From: CAIYXV01 sp035506255 | Lineage (GTDB): Bacteria; Margulisbacteria; WOR-1; XYC2-FULL-46-14; WPAF01 | Assembly (NCBI GenBank): GCA_035506255.1 | Contig: DATJPS010000033.1 | Coordinates: forward strand, 1 to 15,817 | Reading direction: 5' to 3' | DNA length: 15,817 bases | Shown here: positions 1 through 7,619 of the stretch, piece by piece | Numbering within the stretch: position 1 is the first letter of the stretch | Layout: each line of letters opens with the position of its first letter | The notes under the pieces: model-generated | The model's database searches: none | Told to the model about the DNA's origin: nothing | What the model saw: only the letters and a program-made list of their open reading frames with translations | Translations under genes and position numbers: made by a program

Positions 1-85
1 TCTGCTCGTAAAGCGGCTTACCCTTGTACTGGTCGTTCTCTCCGATGAATATCCGCAGCAGAGTCCCTTCTTCCGGAAGTTTCAT
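1..85 (-). CDS. DUF190 family protein, N-terminal fragment (runs off the left edge)
   Basis: The 28 codons visible begin MKLPEEGTLLRIFIGE and continue with a KGKPLYE motif, which is the typical opening of the DUF190 family. These are small cytoplasmic proteins of uncertain role that are very often encoded next to CrcB/FluC fluoride channels, as here. The ATG at 85-83 is preceded by an AGGAGG ribosome binding site at 91-96 that overlaps the fluC stop codon, so the two genes are almost certainly translated in tandem. The rest of the gene lies outside the window. Family assignment rests on the N-terminus and the neighbour; biochemical function is unknown. Confidence 0.83.
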   Translation of the reverse strand, partial: MKLPEEGTLLRIFIGENDQYKGKPLYEQ

Positions 86-94
86 TTTATCCTC

Positions 95-484
95 CTATTT
101 GAACATCCCGAGCACCGCTCTGGAGAGCCAGAACCCGGCGAATACCAGCACGATCCCTAGTACATTGTTGAGCAAAATGTTCATCAGGCCATAGTTGATC
201 TCCCCGTCGCGCAAAAGGTTGAAGGTCTCGATCCCGTAACTGGAAAAGGTGGTAAAACTACCGAGAATGCCGATAAATACGAAAGAGCGGGCGTTGGACG
301 GAAACTCGAACCGCTCGAACATCCCCCAGAGGAACCCGATGGCCAGACAGCCGGCCAGATTGATGAAGAGGGTGCCGTAGGGGAAGTCGGCGGGGAAGGA
401 GCGGTGAACGATCCCGCCGGTGCCGTAGCGCATCAGCGCGCCAACGACACCGCCCAACGAGACCGCAATGATCTTTCCAAGCAC
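95..484 (-). CDS. fluC: Fluoride ion channel FluC/CrcB
   Basis: This 129-residue protein is a full-length member of the CrcB/Fluc family, which forms antiparallel dimers in the inner membrane and lets fluoride leave the cell. Visible family motifs are GGVVGALMRY (11-20), PYGTLFINLAGC (35-46, with the pore Asn at 42) and GSFTTFSSY (75-83, the phenylalanine/serine track and Na-site loop). Four hydrophobic segments are spread over the length. The start is GTG at 484-482 with AAAGGA eight bases upstream, inside the end of rpoD; the gap to rpoD is 5 bp. The DUF190 gene follows after 9 bp. No fluoride riboswitch is seen, as expected for a gene deep inside a transcription unit. Confidence 0.95.
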   Translation of the reverse strand: MLGKIIAVSLGGVVGALMRYGTGGIVHRSFPADFPYGTLFINLAGCLAIGFLWGMFERFEFPSNARSFVFIGILGSFTTFSSYGIETFNLLRDGEINYGLMNILLNNVLGIVLVFAGFWLSRAVLGMFK

Positions 485-489
485 TGGGG

Positions 490-1536
<1,047 letters not shown>

Positions 1537-1555
1537 TGATGCTCCTCCTTATTCT

Positions 1556-3298
1556 CTATCGCGACACGGTCCTGAGAATTTCACTCAGGGAGGCGTACTC
1601 GGAATTCAGCCGTTTCACGGCCTCAAAGTCGCCCGCCTTCTCCCGCTCCGCCAGGTCCTGGCGCACGCGGTCGATCTCTTTCTTGATGTTGAACCCTTTG
1701 ATCACGCTTATGCAGTCCTTCACCGCCAGCGCGATGTCGCCCGGCAGCGCTTCTCCCAGCAGCGCTTCCCGAACGGTCCGCTTCTGGCCCTCCGTCTCCA
1801 GCACTTCTTCCAGCTGGCCGGCGGGCGTGGTCCCGAGCTTCTCGAATATCGCGCGCAGGTCGGGATCGGAAAGCTCGTCAAGCTCGATCCCGTCCTTTAT
1901 CAGGCCGAACGCCTCTTCCGAGGCGAGCGCCAGTCGTACCAACCCTTTTTCCGCCTCGGCCACTTTGTCCGGCGGCCGCTTGGTGATGGCGCGGAGCGCC
2001 GAACCGGGCCGGGTATAGAACGCGCGCTTCCTGATCTCCGCCGAAAGCAGCTCTTCGTCGGTGCCAAGCAGGCCGGCGGCGAGCTTAACGTATTCTTTCT
2101 GCAAGATCGGGTCCTTCTCTTTCGCCAGCAGGCCCGCCACCTCGTACGCGGCGCGGGCGCGCGGTTCGATCTCCTTGATGTTGAAACGGGAGATGATCCG
2201 CTTGATCTTGAATTCCATCGCCGGAGTGGAGGCCTTGAGCCGATCCTCGAACGCCTGGCTCCCCTCCGCCTTGATGAACTCGTCCGGATCCTTGTATTTT
2301 CCCAGATTGAGGATCCGCACCATCAGCCCCGCCTCGTGCGCCACCTCGTATGCCCGCTCGGAGGCGGCCGAGCCGGCAGCGTCCGAATCGAACGCCAGCA
2401 CCACGATATCGGCGAACCGCTTCAGCAGTTTCGCCTGGTTGGTGGTGAAGGCGGTCCCGAGCGGCGCCACCGCATTGCCGAACCCCGCCTCGTGCGCGCT
2501 CAGCACATCGACGTTCCCTTCCACCAGGATGGAGAACTTACGCTTTTTGATCTCGTCCTTTCCCAGGTCGAGCCCGAAAAGGTTGTCCCCCTTGTTGAAG
2601 ATGATCGAATCGGGCGAATTCAAATACTTTGGCGGCTGGTCCCCCAGCGCGCGCCCCGAAAATCCGACCACCCTCCCGCGAAGGTCGGTAATGGGGAACA
2701 TCAGCCGTCCCCGGAACCGGTCGTAATATCCGGACGATTCCTTCCGCGGCAAGATCAGCCCCACCGCTTCGATGTCTTCCGTCTTCGCTCCGCGGGAGAG
2801 CAGGTGTTTAATCAGCGCGCCGAAATCGTCCTCCGCGTAACCGAGCCGGAACTTCTTCTCTATTTCCGGCTTTATCTTCCGCCCGGCGATATAGGCGCGC
2901 GCCGCTTCGCCCCGATCCCCTTCGAGATTGGAGCGGTAGAACTTGCAGGCGAACTCCGTCAGCTCGTAGAGCCGGTCCTTATAAGACTTCTGCGCGTCGT
3001 AACCTTTGGACTTTTCGTAGCTGATCCCCAGCTTCTCCGCCAGGATCCCCACCGCCTCCGGAAAATCCACCTTTTCCATCTTCATGACGAAGGCGAAAAC
3101 GTTCCCGCCTTCGCCGCAGCCGAAACAATGGAACAATTGCTTTTCCTGAGATACGGTGAAGGACGGGGTCTTTTCCGAATGGAAAGGGCAGAGGCCCAGA
3201 TAGTTCTTGCCGCGTTTCTTGATCTGGACGTATTCCGAGACCACCGACACGATATCCGATTTTTCCCGGATCTCTTCCACTTTTTCCCTTGGTATCAA
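1556..3298 (-). CDS. dnaG: DNA primase DnaG
   Basis: DnaG makes the RNA primers for lagging-strand synthesis and works with the replicative helicase. With the start chosen here it has 580 residues, the normal length. The N-terminal zinc finger uses C37, H40, C58 and C61. The TOPRIM catalytic core follows, with EGNVDV near 261-266 and the metal-binding DSD at 305-307. The last ~150 residues form the helicase-interaction region. I prefer the TTG at 3298-3296: it gives MIPREKVEEIREKSDIV, the canonical DnaG opening, has GGAGG exactly five bases upstream (3304-3308), and overlaps the dgt stop as TTGA. A GTG at 3310 would add four residues but would place the ribosome binding site inside the gene. 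Oddity: Y-M of the usual EGYMD is N-V. Confidence 0.96.
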   Translation of the reverse strand: MIPREKVEEIREKSDIVSVVSEYVQIKKRGKNYLGLCPFHSEKTPSFTVSQEKQLFHCFGCGEGGNVFAFVMKMEKVDFPEAVGILAEKLGISYEKSKGYDAQKSYKDRLYELTEFACKFYRSNLEGDRGEAARAYIAGRKIKPEIEKKFRLGYAEDDFGALIKHLLSRGAKTEDIEAVGLILPRKESSGYYDRFRGRLMFPITDLRGRVVGFSGRALGDQPPKYLNSPDSIIFNKGDNLFGLDLGKDEIKKRKFSILVEGNVDVLSAHEAGFGNAVAPLGTAFTTNQAKLLKRFADIVVLAFDSDAAGSAASERAYEVAHEAGLMVRILNLGKYKDPDEFIKAEGSQAFEDRLKASTPAMEFKIKRIISRFNIKEIEPRARAAYEVAGLLAKEKDPILQKEYVKLAAGLLGTDEELLSAEIRKRAFYTRPGSALRAITKRPPDKVAEAEKGLVRLALASEEAFGLIKDGIELDELSDPDLRAIFEKLGTTPAGQLEEVLETEGQKRTVREALLGEALPGDIALAVKDCISVIKGFNIKKEIDRVRQDLAEREKAGDFEAVKRLNSEYASLSEILRTVSR

Positions 3299-4293
3299 GC
3301 GGTCCTCCACTCGCGAGGCACAAAAAGCTCTTCGAATTTGTTGATCGCGAAGCGATCTGTCATCCCGGCGATGAAATCGACGGTATGCTGCAGCTGGTCC
3401 GTTTCCGCCACCCCTTTCCTGAATTCAGGGTCGTCGTAATGGTAATGGCGGAAGAGCAGGGTGAGCATGTCCGGCACTTTTCCTTCCTCGCGCTTGGCGA
3501 ACGGATTGGTGTAAACGTGCTCGTACATGAAGTCATAGAGACCGTTCATCGCTTCCCGCACCCGATTGCTCATCATCACGTCCGGCTTCCCCCGGCTCTG
3601 GTCGATCAGGTCGGAGACGAAAGTGTTCAAGATGTTGTCCCCCAACACTTTCATGTACTGGTCAGGGATCTCTTTCCGTTCCAGTACTTTGGCGTTGATG
3701 GCATCCTCGATATCATGCCGCAGGTAAGCGAATCGGTCGGACATCCGCACCAGTTTCCCCTCCAGCGTCCCGGGCTGCGGTTCCTCGGTCGGGTGGTTGC
3801 GGATCCCGTCGATCACTTCGGCGGTAAGGTTCAGCCCCTTGCCATCCTTTTCGATGACCTCCACCACCCGAACGCTCTGGATGTTGTGGTAAAAATGGAC
3901 GCCGAAGTTCTTAAACAGGATATCGTCGAGCGCGTGCTCGCCGCCGTGCCCGAACGGCGTATGCCCCAGGTCGTGCCCCAGCGCGATCGCTTCGGTCAGG
4001 TCCTCGTTGAGCTGCAGCGCGCGGGCCAGCGTGCGCGCGATCTGTGCCACCTCCAGCGTATGGGTGAGCCGCGTGCGGTAATGGTCCTCCACCGGGGAGA
4101 TGAAGACCTGGGTCTTGTGCTTCAATCTCCGAAAGGACTTGCAGTGTATGATGCGGTCGCGGTCCCGCTGGTAATCGGTGCGGTACGGGTCTTTGTCCTC
4201 GGACCTTTTTCTGCCCGCCGTCTTTGCGGCGCGGGCCGCGAACGGAGAGAGGAACTGGTCCTCTCTCCGCTCGATCTCTTCTCTTATGAGCAT
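3295..4293 (-). CDS. dgt: HD-domain deoxyguanosinetriphosphate triphosphohydrolase-like protein
   Basis: Members hydrolyse dNTPs to deoxynucleosides and triphosphate, limiting dNTP pools. The 332-residue length fits the shorter bacterial dGTPase-like group. The N-terminus has the family signature RDRDRIIHCKSFRRLKHKTQ (43-62). The metal site shows as H78 (RLTHTLEV), H107-D108 with H111 and H116 (GHDLGHTPFGHGGE), and D186 (MSDRFAY). The ATG at 4293 has an AGGGGG ribosome binding site. It sits directly upstream of dnaG with a TTGA overlap and 39 bp downstream of ppdK, so substrate control and primer synthesis appear co-expressed. Exact nucleotide preference cannot be read from sequence; the gene could equally be named dGTPase-like. 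Confidence 0.93.
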   Translation of the reverse strand: MLIREEIERREDQFLSPFAARAAKTAGRKRSEDKDPYRTDYQRDRDRIIHCKSFRRLKHKTQVFISPVEDHYRTRLTHTLEVAQIARTLARALQLNEDLTEAIALGHDLGHTPFGHGGEHALDDILFKNFGVHFYHNIQSVRVVEVIEKDGKGLNLTAEVIDGIRNHPTEEPQPGTLEGKLVRMSDRFAYLRHDIEDAINAKVLERKEIPDQYMKVLGDNILNTFVSDLIDQSRGKPDVMMSNRVREAMNGLYDFMYEHVYTNPFAKREEGKVPDMLTLLFRHYHYDDPEFRKGVAETDQLQHTVDFIAGMTDRFAINKFEELFVPREWRTA

Positions 4294-4332
4294 TTAGCCC
4301 CCTGTGTCCCGTTCAACGACGGGACCCGGATC

Positions 4333-7050
4333 CTATTTCGTCGAATACTCTTTCTTGGTCTTTTCTTTGATCACGGCCTGGGCCGCGGCGAGCCGGGCGA
4401 TCGGCACGCGGTAAGGCGAGCAGCTGACGTAATTGAGCCCGGCGCGGTGGCAGAACTCCACCGATTCCTGGTCTCCGCCGTGCTCCCCGCAGATGCCCAC
4501 CTTGATGTTCTTGCGGGTCTTGCGGCCTTTCTGGACCGCCATTTCCACCAGCTGGCCTACGCCTTCGGAATCTAGCACCTGGAACGGATCGTTCTTGTAG
4601 ATGCCCTTCTCCACGTACGCGGGGAGGAACTTGCCGGCGTCGTCGCGCGACAATCCCAGCGTCATCTGGGTCAGATCGTTGGTGCCGCAGGAGAAGAACT
4701 CCGCCACTTCCGCGATCTTGTCGGCGGTGAGCGCCGCGCGCGGGATCTCGATCATGGTGCCGACCATGTACTCGATCTTAACTCCCGACCGTTTGATCGT
4801 TTCGTCGGCCACCCGGCGGATGATCTCCACCTGGTTCGAAAGTTCCTTCACGTCGCCGACCAGTGGGACCATGATCTCCGGCTTCACCGCGATCCCTTTT
4901 TTCTTTAGGTCACACGCTGCTTCGATTATCGCCTGCGCCTGCATCTCGGTGATCTCGGGGTAGGTAATGCCCAGACGGCAGCCGCGGTGCCCCAGCATCG
5001 GGTTGAACTCGTGCAGGAGATTGATCTTGTGATGGATCTTCTCCAGGCTAACTCCCATCTCTTTGGCCATCTCTTCCTGCTGCGGACGCTCGTGCGGAAC
5101 GAACTCGTGCAGCGGCGGGTCGAGCAGTCGGATGGTGACCGGCAGTCCCTTCATTGCCTCGAATATCCCGAGGAAGTCGCCCTTCTGCATCGGGAGCAGT
5201 TTGGCGATCGCTTTTTTGCGGCCTGCGACATCGTCTGCCAGGATCATTTCCCTGACCGCCTTAATTCTGTCTCCCTCGAAGAACATATGCTCGGTGCGGC
5301 AGAGCCCGATCCCCTCGGCGCCGAACTCGCGCGCCACTTTAGCGTCGTTGGGCGTATCGGCGTTCGTGCGGACGTTGAGCCGCCGGACTTTGTCGGCCCA
5401 GCCCATGATCTTGGAAAAATCGCCGGAGAGCGCCGGTTTGACGGTGGGGACCTTCCCCTTCATCACTTCGCCGGTGCTGCCATTAATGGAGATCCAGTCG
5501 CCTTCCTTGATGGTGGTGCCGCCGACCTCGAACTTCTTTTCCTTGTAATTAATGTTGAGCGCTCCGCAGCCGGCGACGCAGCACTTGCCCATTCCGCGCG
5601 CCACTACCGCCGCGTGCGAGGTCATTCCGCCGCGCGCGGTAAGAATACCTTCGGAAACGTTCATCCCGCCGATATCTTCCGGCGAGGTCTCGATCCTGAC
5701 CAGGATCACTTTCTTCCCTTCGCCCTGCCACGCTTCGGCGTCATCGGCGTGGAACACGGCCTGGCCGGTAGCGGCGCCGGGGGAGGCGGGGAGCCCCTTC
5801 GCGATCACTTCTTTCTTCGCTTTCGGATCGAAGGTGGGGTGGAGGAGCTGGTCGAGCTGATCGGGGGAGACGCGCAGGACCGCGGTCTTCGTGTCGATCA
5901 GCTTTTCGTCCACCATGTCGCAGGCGATCTTAAGAGCGGCGGCGGCGGTCCGCTTGCCGTTGCGGGTCTGCAGCATCCAGAGTTTGCCTTTCTGGATAGT
6001 GAACTCGATGTCCTGCATGTCGCGGTAATGCTTTTCCAGTTTCTTATAGATCGATTCCAGCGTCTTGTACGCCTGCGGCATCACTTCCTCAAGCGTCTTC
6101 TGCTCGGCCGAGGTCTTGGTCGAAACATTGACCGGTTGCGGCGTCCGGATGCCGGCCACCACGTCCTCGCCCTGCGCGTTGATCAGATATTCGCCGTAGA
6201 ACTTGTGCTCGCCGGTCGAAGGGTTGCGGGTAAAGGCGACGCCGGTGCCGGAGTCATTCCCCATGTTGCCGAATACCATCGCCTGCACGTTGACGGCGGT
6301 CCCCCAGTCGTGCGGGACCTTGTTGATGGTGCGGTACTTAATCGCGCGGTCGCCCATCCACGAGCCGAAGACCGCTTCGATCGCGCCCCACAGCTGCTTC
6401 CACGGGTCTTCCGGGAAGTCCATCTGCTTGCGGTCCTTTATCGCGGCCTTGAACTTCCAGACCAGCTCTTTAAGGTCGTTGACGTCCAGGTCGACGTCGA
6501 GCTTGATCCCTTTTTTCTTCTTCACTTCTTCCATGATCTCTTCGAACGGATCGATGTCGGTCTTGCTCTGCGGCTTGAGGCCGAGCACCACGTCGCCATA
6601 CATCTGAACGAAGCGGCGGTAAGCGTCCCAGGCGAACCTTTCGTTGCCCGACTGGTTGGCCAAGCCGCGCACAGTGTCGTCGTTGAGGCCGAGGTTGAGA
6701 ACGGTGTCCATCATCCCGGGCATGGAGATGCGGGCGCCGGAGCGGACGGAGACCAGCAGCGGGTTTTCCTTATCACCAAAGACCGCGCCCATCGTTTTTT
6801 CAATATGCTTGATCCCTTCTTTTATCTGAGCGTGCAGCTCCTTGGGATAATTGCGGTTCATCTTGTAATAAACCGTGCACATTTCCGTCGTGATCGTGAA
6901 CCCGGCCGGGACCGGTATCCCCAGTTTCCCCATTTCCGCCAGGTTGGCGCCTTTGCCGCCCAGCAGATTCTTCATGTCCGCGCTCCCTTCCGACTTTGCC
7001 CCCCCGAACTTGTAAACGTACTTTTTCCCTTTTACCGACTTCGTAGCCAT
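4333..7050 (-). CDS. ppdK: Pyruvate, phosphate dikinase
   Basis: PPDK interconverts pyruvate + ATP + phosphate and PEP + AMP + pyrophosphate, and can act as a PPi-saving glycolytic or a gluconeogenic enzyme in the cytoplasm. The 905 residues are full length. The N-terminal nucleotide-binding domain covers about 1-360 (GGKGANLAEMGKLGIPVPAGF, with SVRSGARISMPGMMDTVLNLG at 101-121). The swivelling phosphohistidine domain spans about 420-540, with H479 in GGMTSHAAVVARGMG and the potential regulatory Thr at 477. The C-terminal PEP/pyruvate barrel has LGHRGCRLGITYPEI, SCGTNDLTQMTLGLSRDD and the catalytic Cys854 in GICGEHGG. ATG start with GGGAGGAAG upstream. It lies downstream of tRNA-Ala and upstream of dgt on the same strand. 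T477 is compatible with a PDRP-type regulator, which is not in this window. Confidence 0.98.
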   Translation of the reverse strand: MATKSVKGKKYVYKFGGAKSEGSADMKNLLGGKGANLAEMGKLGIPVPAGFTITTEMCTVYYKMNRNYPKELHAQIKEGIKHIEKTMGAVFGDKENPLLVSVRSGARISMPGMMDTVLNLGLNDDTVRGLANQSGNERFAWDAYRRFVQMYGDVVLGLKPQSKTDIDPFEEIMEEVKKKKGIKLDVDLDVNDLKELVWKFKAAIKDRKQMDFPEDPWKQLWGAIEAVFGSWMGDRAIKYRTINKVPHDWGTAVNVQAMVFGNMGNDSGTGVAFTRNPSTGEHKFYGEYLINAQGEDVVAGIRTPQPVNVSTKTSAEQKTLEEVMPQAYKTLESIYKKLEKHYRDMQDIEFTIQKGKLWMLQTRNGKRTAAAALKIACDMVDEKLIDTKTAVLRVSPDQLDQLLHPTFDPKAKKEVIAKGLPASPGAATGQAVFHADDAEAWQGEGKKVILVRIETSPEDIGGMNVSEGILTARGGMTSHAAVVARGMGKCCVAGCGALNINYKEKKFEVGGTTIKEGDWISINGSTGEVMKGKVPTVKPALSGDFSKIMGWADKVRRLNVRTNADTPNDAKVAREFGAEGIGLCRTEHMFFEGDRIKAVREMILADDVAGRKKAIAKLLPMQKGDFLGIFEAMKGLPVTIRLLDPPLHEFVPHERPQQEEMAKEMGVSLEKIHHKINLLHEFNPMLGHRGCRLGITYPEITEMQAQAIIEAACDLKKKGIAVKPEIMVPLVGDVKELSNQVEIIRRVADETIKRSGVKIEYMVGTMIEIPRAALTADKIAEVAEFFSCGTNDLTQMTLGLSRDDAGKFLPAYVEKGIYKNDPFQVLDSEGVGQLVEMAVQKGRKTRKNIKVGICGEHGGDQESVEFCHRAGLNYVSCSPYRVPIARLAAAQAVIKEKTKKEYSTK

Positions 7051-7063
7051 TTACTCTTCCTCC

Positions 7064-7081
7064 CTTTCTAATTCAAGAAAG
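7064..7081 (-). other. Small hairpin in the ppdK leader
   Basis: A perfect 6-bp inverted repeat (CTTTCT / AGAAAG around a six-base loop) ends immediately before the ppdK ribosome binding site. It is AT-rich and short, so it may be chance. If real it could modulate access to the ribosome binding site. Confidence 0.25.
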
Positions 7082-7082
7082 C

Positions 7083-7132
7083 TGGTGGAGCCGAGGGGAG
7101 TTTCCGCCTGGGGCGGACAAGGAACCCCTGAC
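7083..7132 (-). pseudogene. 3' half of a tRNA-Ala-like gene with insertion in the T-loop
   Basis: On the minus strand this stretch reads GTC, T-stem AGGGG, loop start TTC, a 19-nt insertion (7103-7121), loop end AACT, T-stem CCCCT, acceptor strand CGGCTCC, discriminator A and an encoded CCA (7083-7085). Without the insertion the T-loop is TTCAACT, identical to the intact tRNA-Ala next to it, and the T-stem still pairs fully. No D-arm or anticodon arm belongs to it locally. Its acceptor strand pairs with the 5' half at 7270-7276, including the alanine-type G3-U70 wobble. Read as a decayed or split tRNA gene. Confidence 0.72.
7103..7120. repeat. Short palindromic repeat, copy 1 (in T-loop remnant)
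   Basis: TCCGCC-tgg-GGCGGA followed by CAA. It matches copy 2 at 7244-7261 at 16 of 18 positions, differing only in the centre, and would form a 6-bp GC-rich hairpin. It sits exactly in the T-loop of a tRNA-like remnant. Confidence 0.75.
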
Positions 7133-7143
7133 TTTTTAGTGAA

Positions 7144-7216
7144 TGGAGCTGGGGGGAGTTGAACCCCCGACCTCTTGACTGCCAGTCAAGCGTTCTCCCA
7201 ACTGAACTACAGCCCC
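7144..7216 (-). tRNA. tRNA-Ala (anticodon GGC)
   Basis: A complete 73-nt cloverleaf on the minus strand. The acceptor is GGGGCTG / CAGCTCC with the G3-U70 pair that marks alanine tRNAs. Positions 8-9 are TA; the D-stem is GTTC/GAAC; the anticodon stem is CTTGA/TCAAG with loop CTGGCAG, giving anticodon GGC (7181-7183), which reads GCC. The T-stem is GGGGG/CCCCC with loop TTCAACT and the discriminator is A. The 3' CCA is not encoded, so it must be added enzymatically. The gene lies between rsfS and ppdK on the same strand, flanked by two tRNA-like fragments. Confidence 0.96.
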
Positions 7217-7230
7217 ATTAACCAGAACTT

Positions 7231-7276
7231 GCGTTCTCCTTTATCCGCCTCTGGCGGACAACTGAACTACGGCCCT
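7231..7276 (-). pseudogene. 5' half of a tRNA-Ala-like gene with insertion in the D-loop
   Basis: On the minus strand: AGGGCCG (acceptor 5' strand), TA, D-stem GTTC, loop AGTTG, a 19-nt insertion (7240-7258), GGA, D-stem GAAC, then GC. With the insertion removed, the 14-nt run from AGTTG through GGAGAACGC equals the intact tRNA-Ala. After it the anticodon arm is replaced: AGAAC-GCAA-GTTCT forms a hairpin with a GCAA tetraloop. The acceptor strand pairs with that of the 3' half at 7087-7093, with a C6-G67 pair where the intact gene has U-A, so the two halves look like parts of one former gene. Only the terminal A1-C72 pair fails. Confidence 0.72.
7244..7261. repeat. Short palindromic repeat, copy 2 (in D-loop remnant)
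   Basis: TCCGCC-tct-GGCGGA followed by CAA; partner of copy 1 at 7103-7120. A 6-bp GC-rich hairpin placed in the D-loop of a tRNA-like remnant. Confidence 0.75.
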
Positions 7277-7295
7277 ACGCCAGCTTAATTTTACC

Positions 7296-7619
7296 TCAAA
7301 GATGGTAGACCACCGCTTCCGACCCCCACAGGTCCTCGAGGTTGTAGTAGGCGCGCTGGTCGGGATCCATTACATGCACCACGATCGATCCCAGGTCCAG
7401 AATCACCCACCCGGACTCAACCTCTCCTTCCCACCTCACTTTCTCTTTCAGCTTGTTCCCGATCTCGGTTATGACCGCCTTGATCTGCGGCCGTGAATCG
7501 GCGGTCATGATCACCATGTAATCCAGCACCCGGCCCTCGGCCCGGATGTTGAGCACCAGAATATCCTCCGCCTTTTTCTCTTCTCCGGCGGCGACGATCA
7601 GATCGAGCGCGCTCTTCAA
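7296..7619 (-). CDS. rsfS: Ribosomal silencing factor RsfS (YbeB/Iojap family)
   Basis: RsfS binds ribosomal protein uL14 on the large subunit and blocks joining of the subunits when nutrients are scarce. The 107-residue protein shows the family pattern KKAEDILVLNIR (15-26), the YMVIMTADSRPQIKAV segment, and the C-terminal GWVILDLGSIVVHVMDPDQRAYYNLEDLWG. The start is TTG at 7619-7617, overlapping the stop of the LCP gene as TTGA, with AAGGGA five bases upstream. The neighbours yqeK and LCP upstream match the order known from Firmicutes. Length and motifs are complete. Confidence 0.95.
   Translation of the reverse strand: MKSALDLIVAAGEEKKAEDILVLNIRAEGRVLDYMVIMTADSRPQIKAVITEIGNKLKEKVRWEGEVESGWVILDLGSIVVHVMDPDQRAYYNLEDLWGSEAVVYHL

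Noticed and set aside
4306..4325. 7-bp hairpin (GTCCCGT / ACGGGAC) between ppdK and dgt, considered as a terminator
   Set aside because: No T-run follows on either strand, and termination here would cut off dgt, dnaG and rpoD; at most an mRNA-processing or stabilising hairpin.
3289..4575. Plus-strand open frame (428 codons) opposite the dGTPase-like gene
   Set aside because: Antisense to a clear HD-domain gene; no motifs and no ribosome binding site.
4987..7071. Long plus-strand open frame (694 codons) opposite ppdK
   Set aside because: Shadow of ppdK with low-complexity His/Arg/Leu/Val composition and no recognisable domain.
7083..7276. tmRNA (split alanine-tRNA-like ends around a longer RNA)
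   Set aside because: The interval is too short, the 5' end lacks the tmRNA signature, no tag reading frame is seen, and the centre is a normal complete tRNA-Ala.
7277..7300. Promoter for the tRNA (TAAAAT box at the end of rsfS)
   Set aside because: A -10-like word exists, but nothing like a -35 is found at 16-18 nt; the tRNA may be co-transcribed with rsfS.
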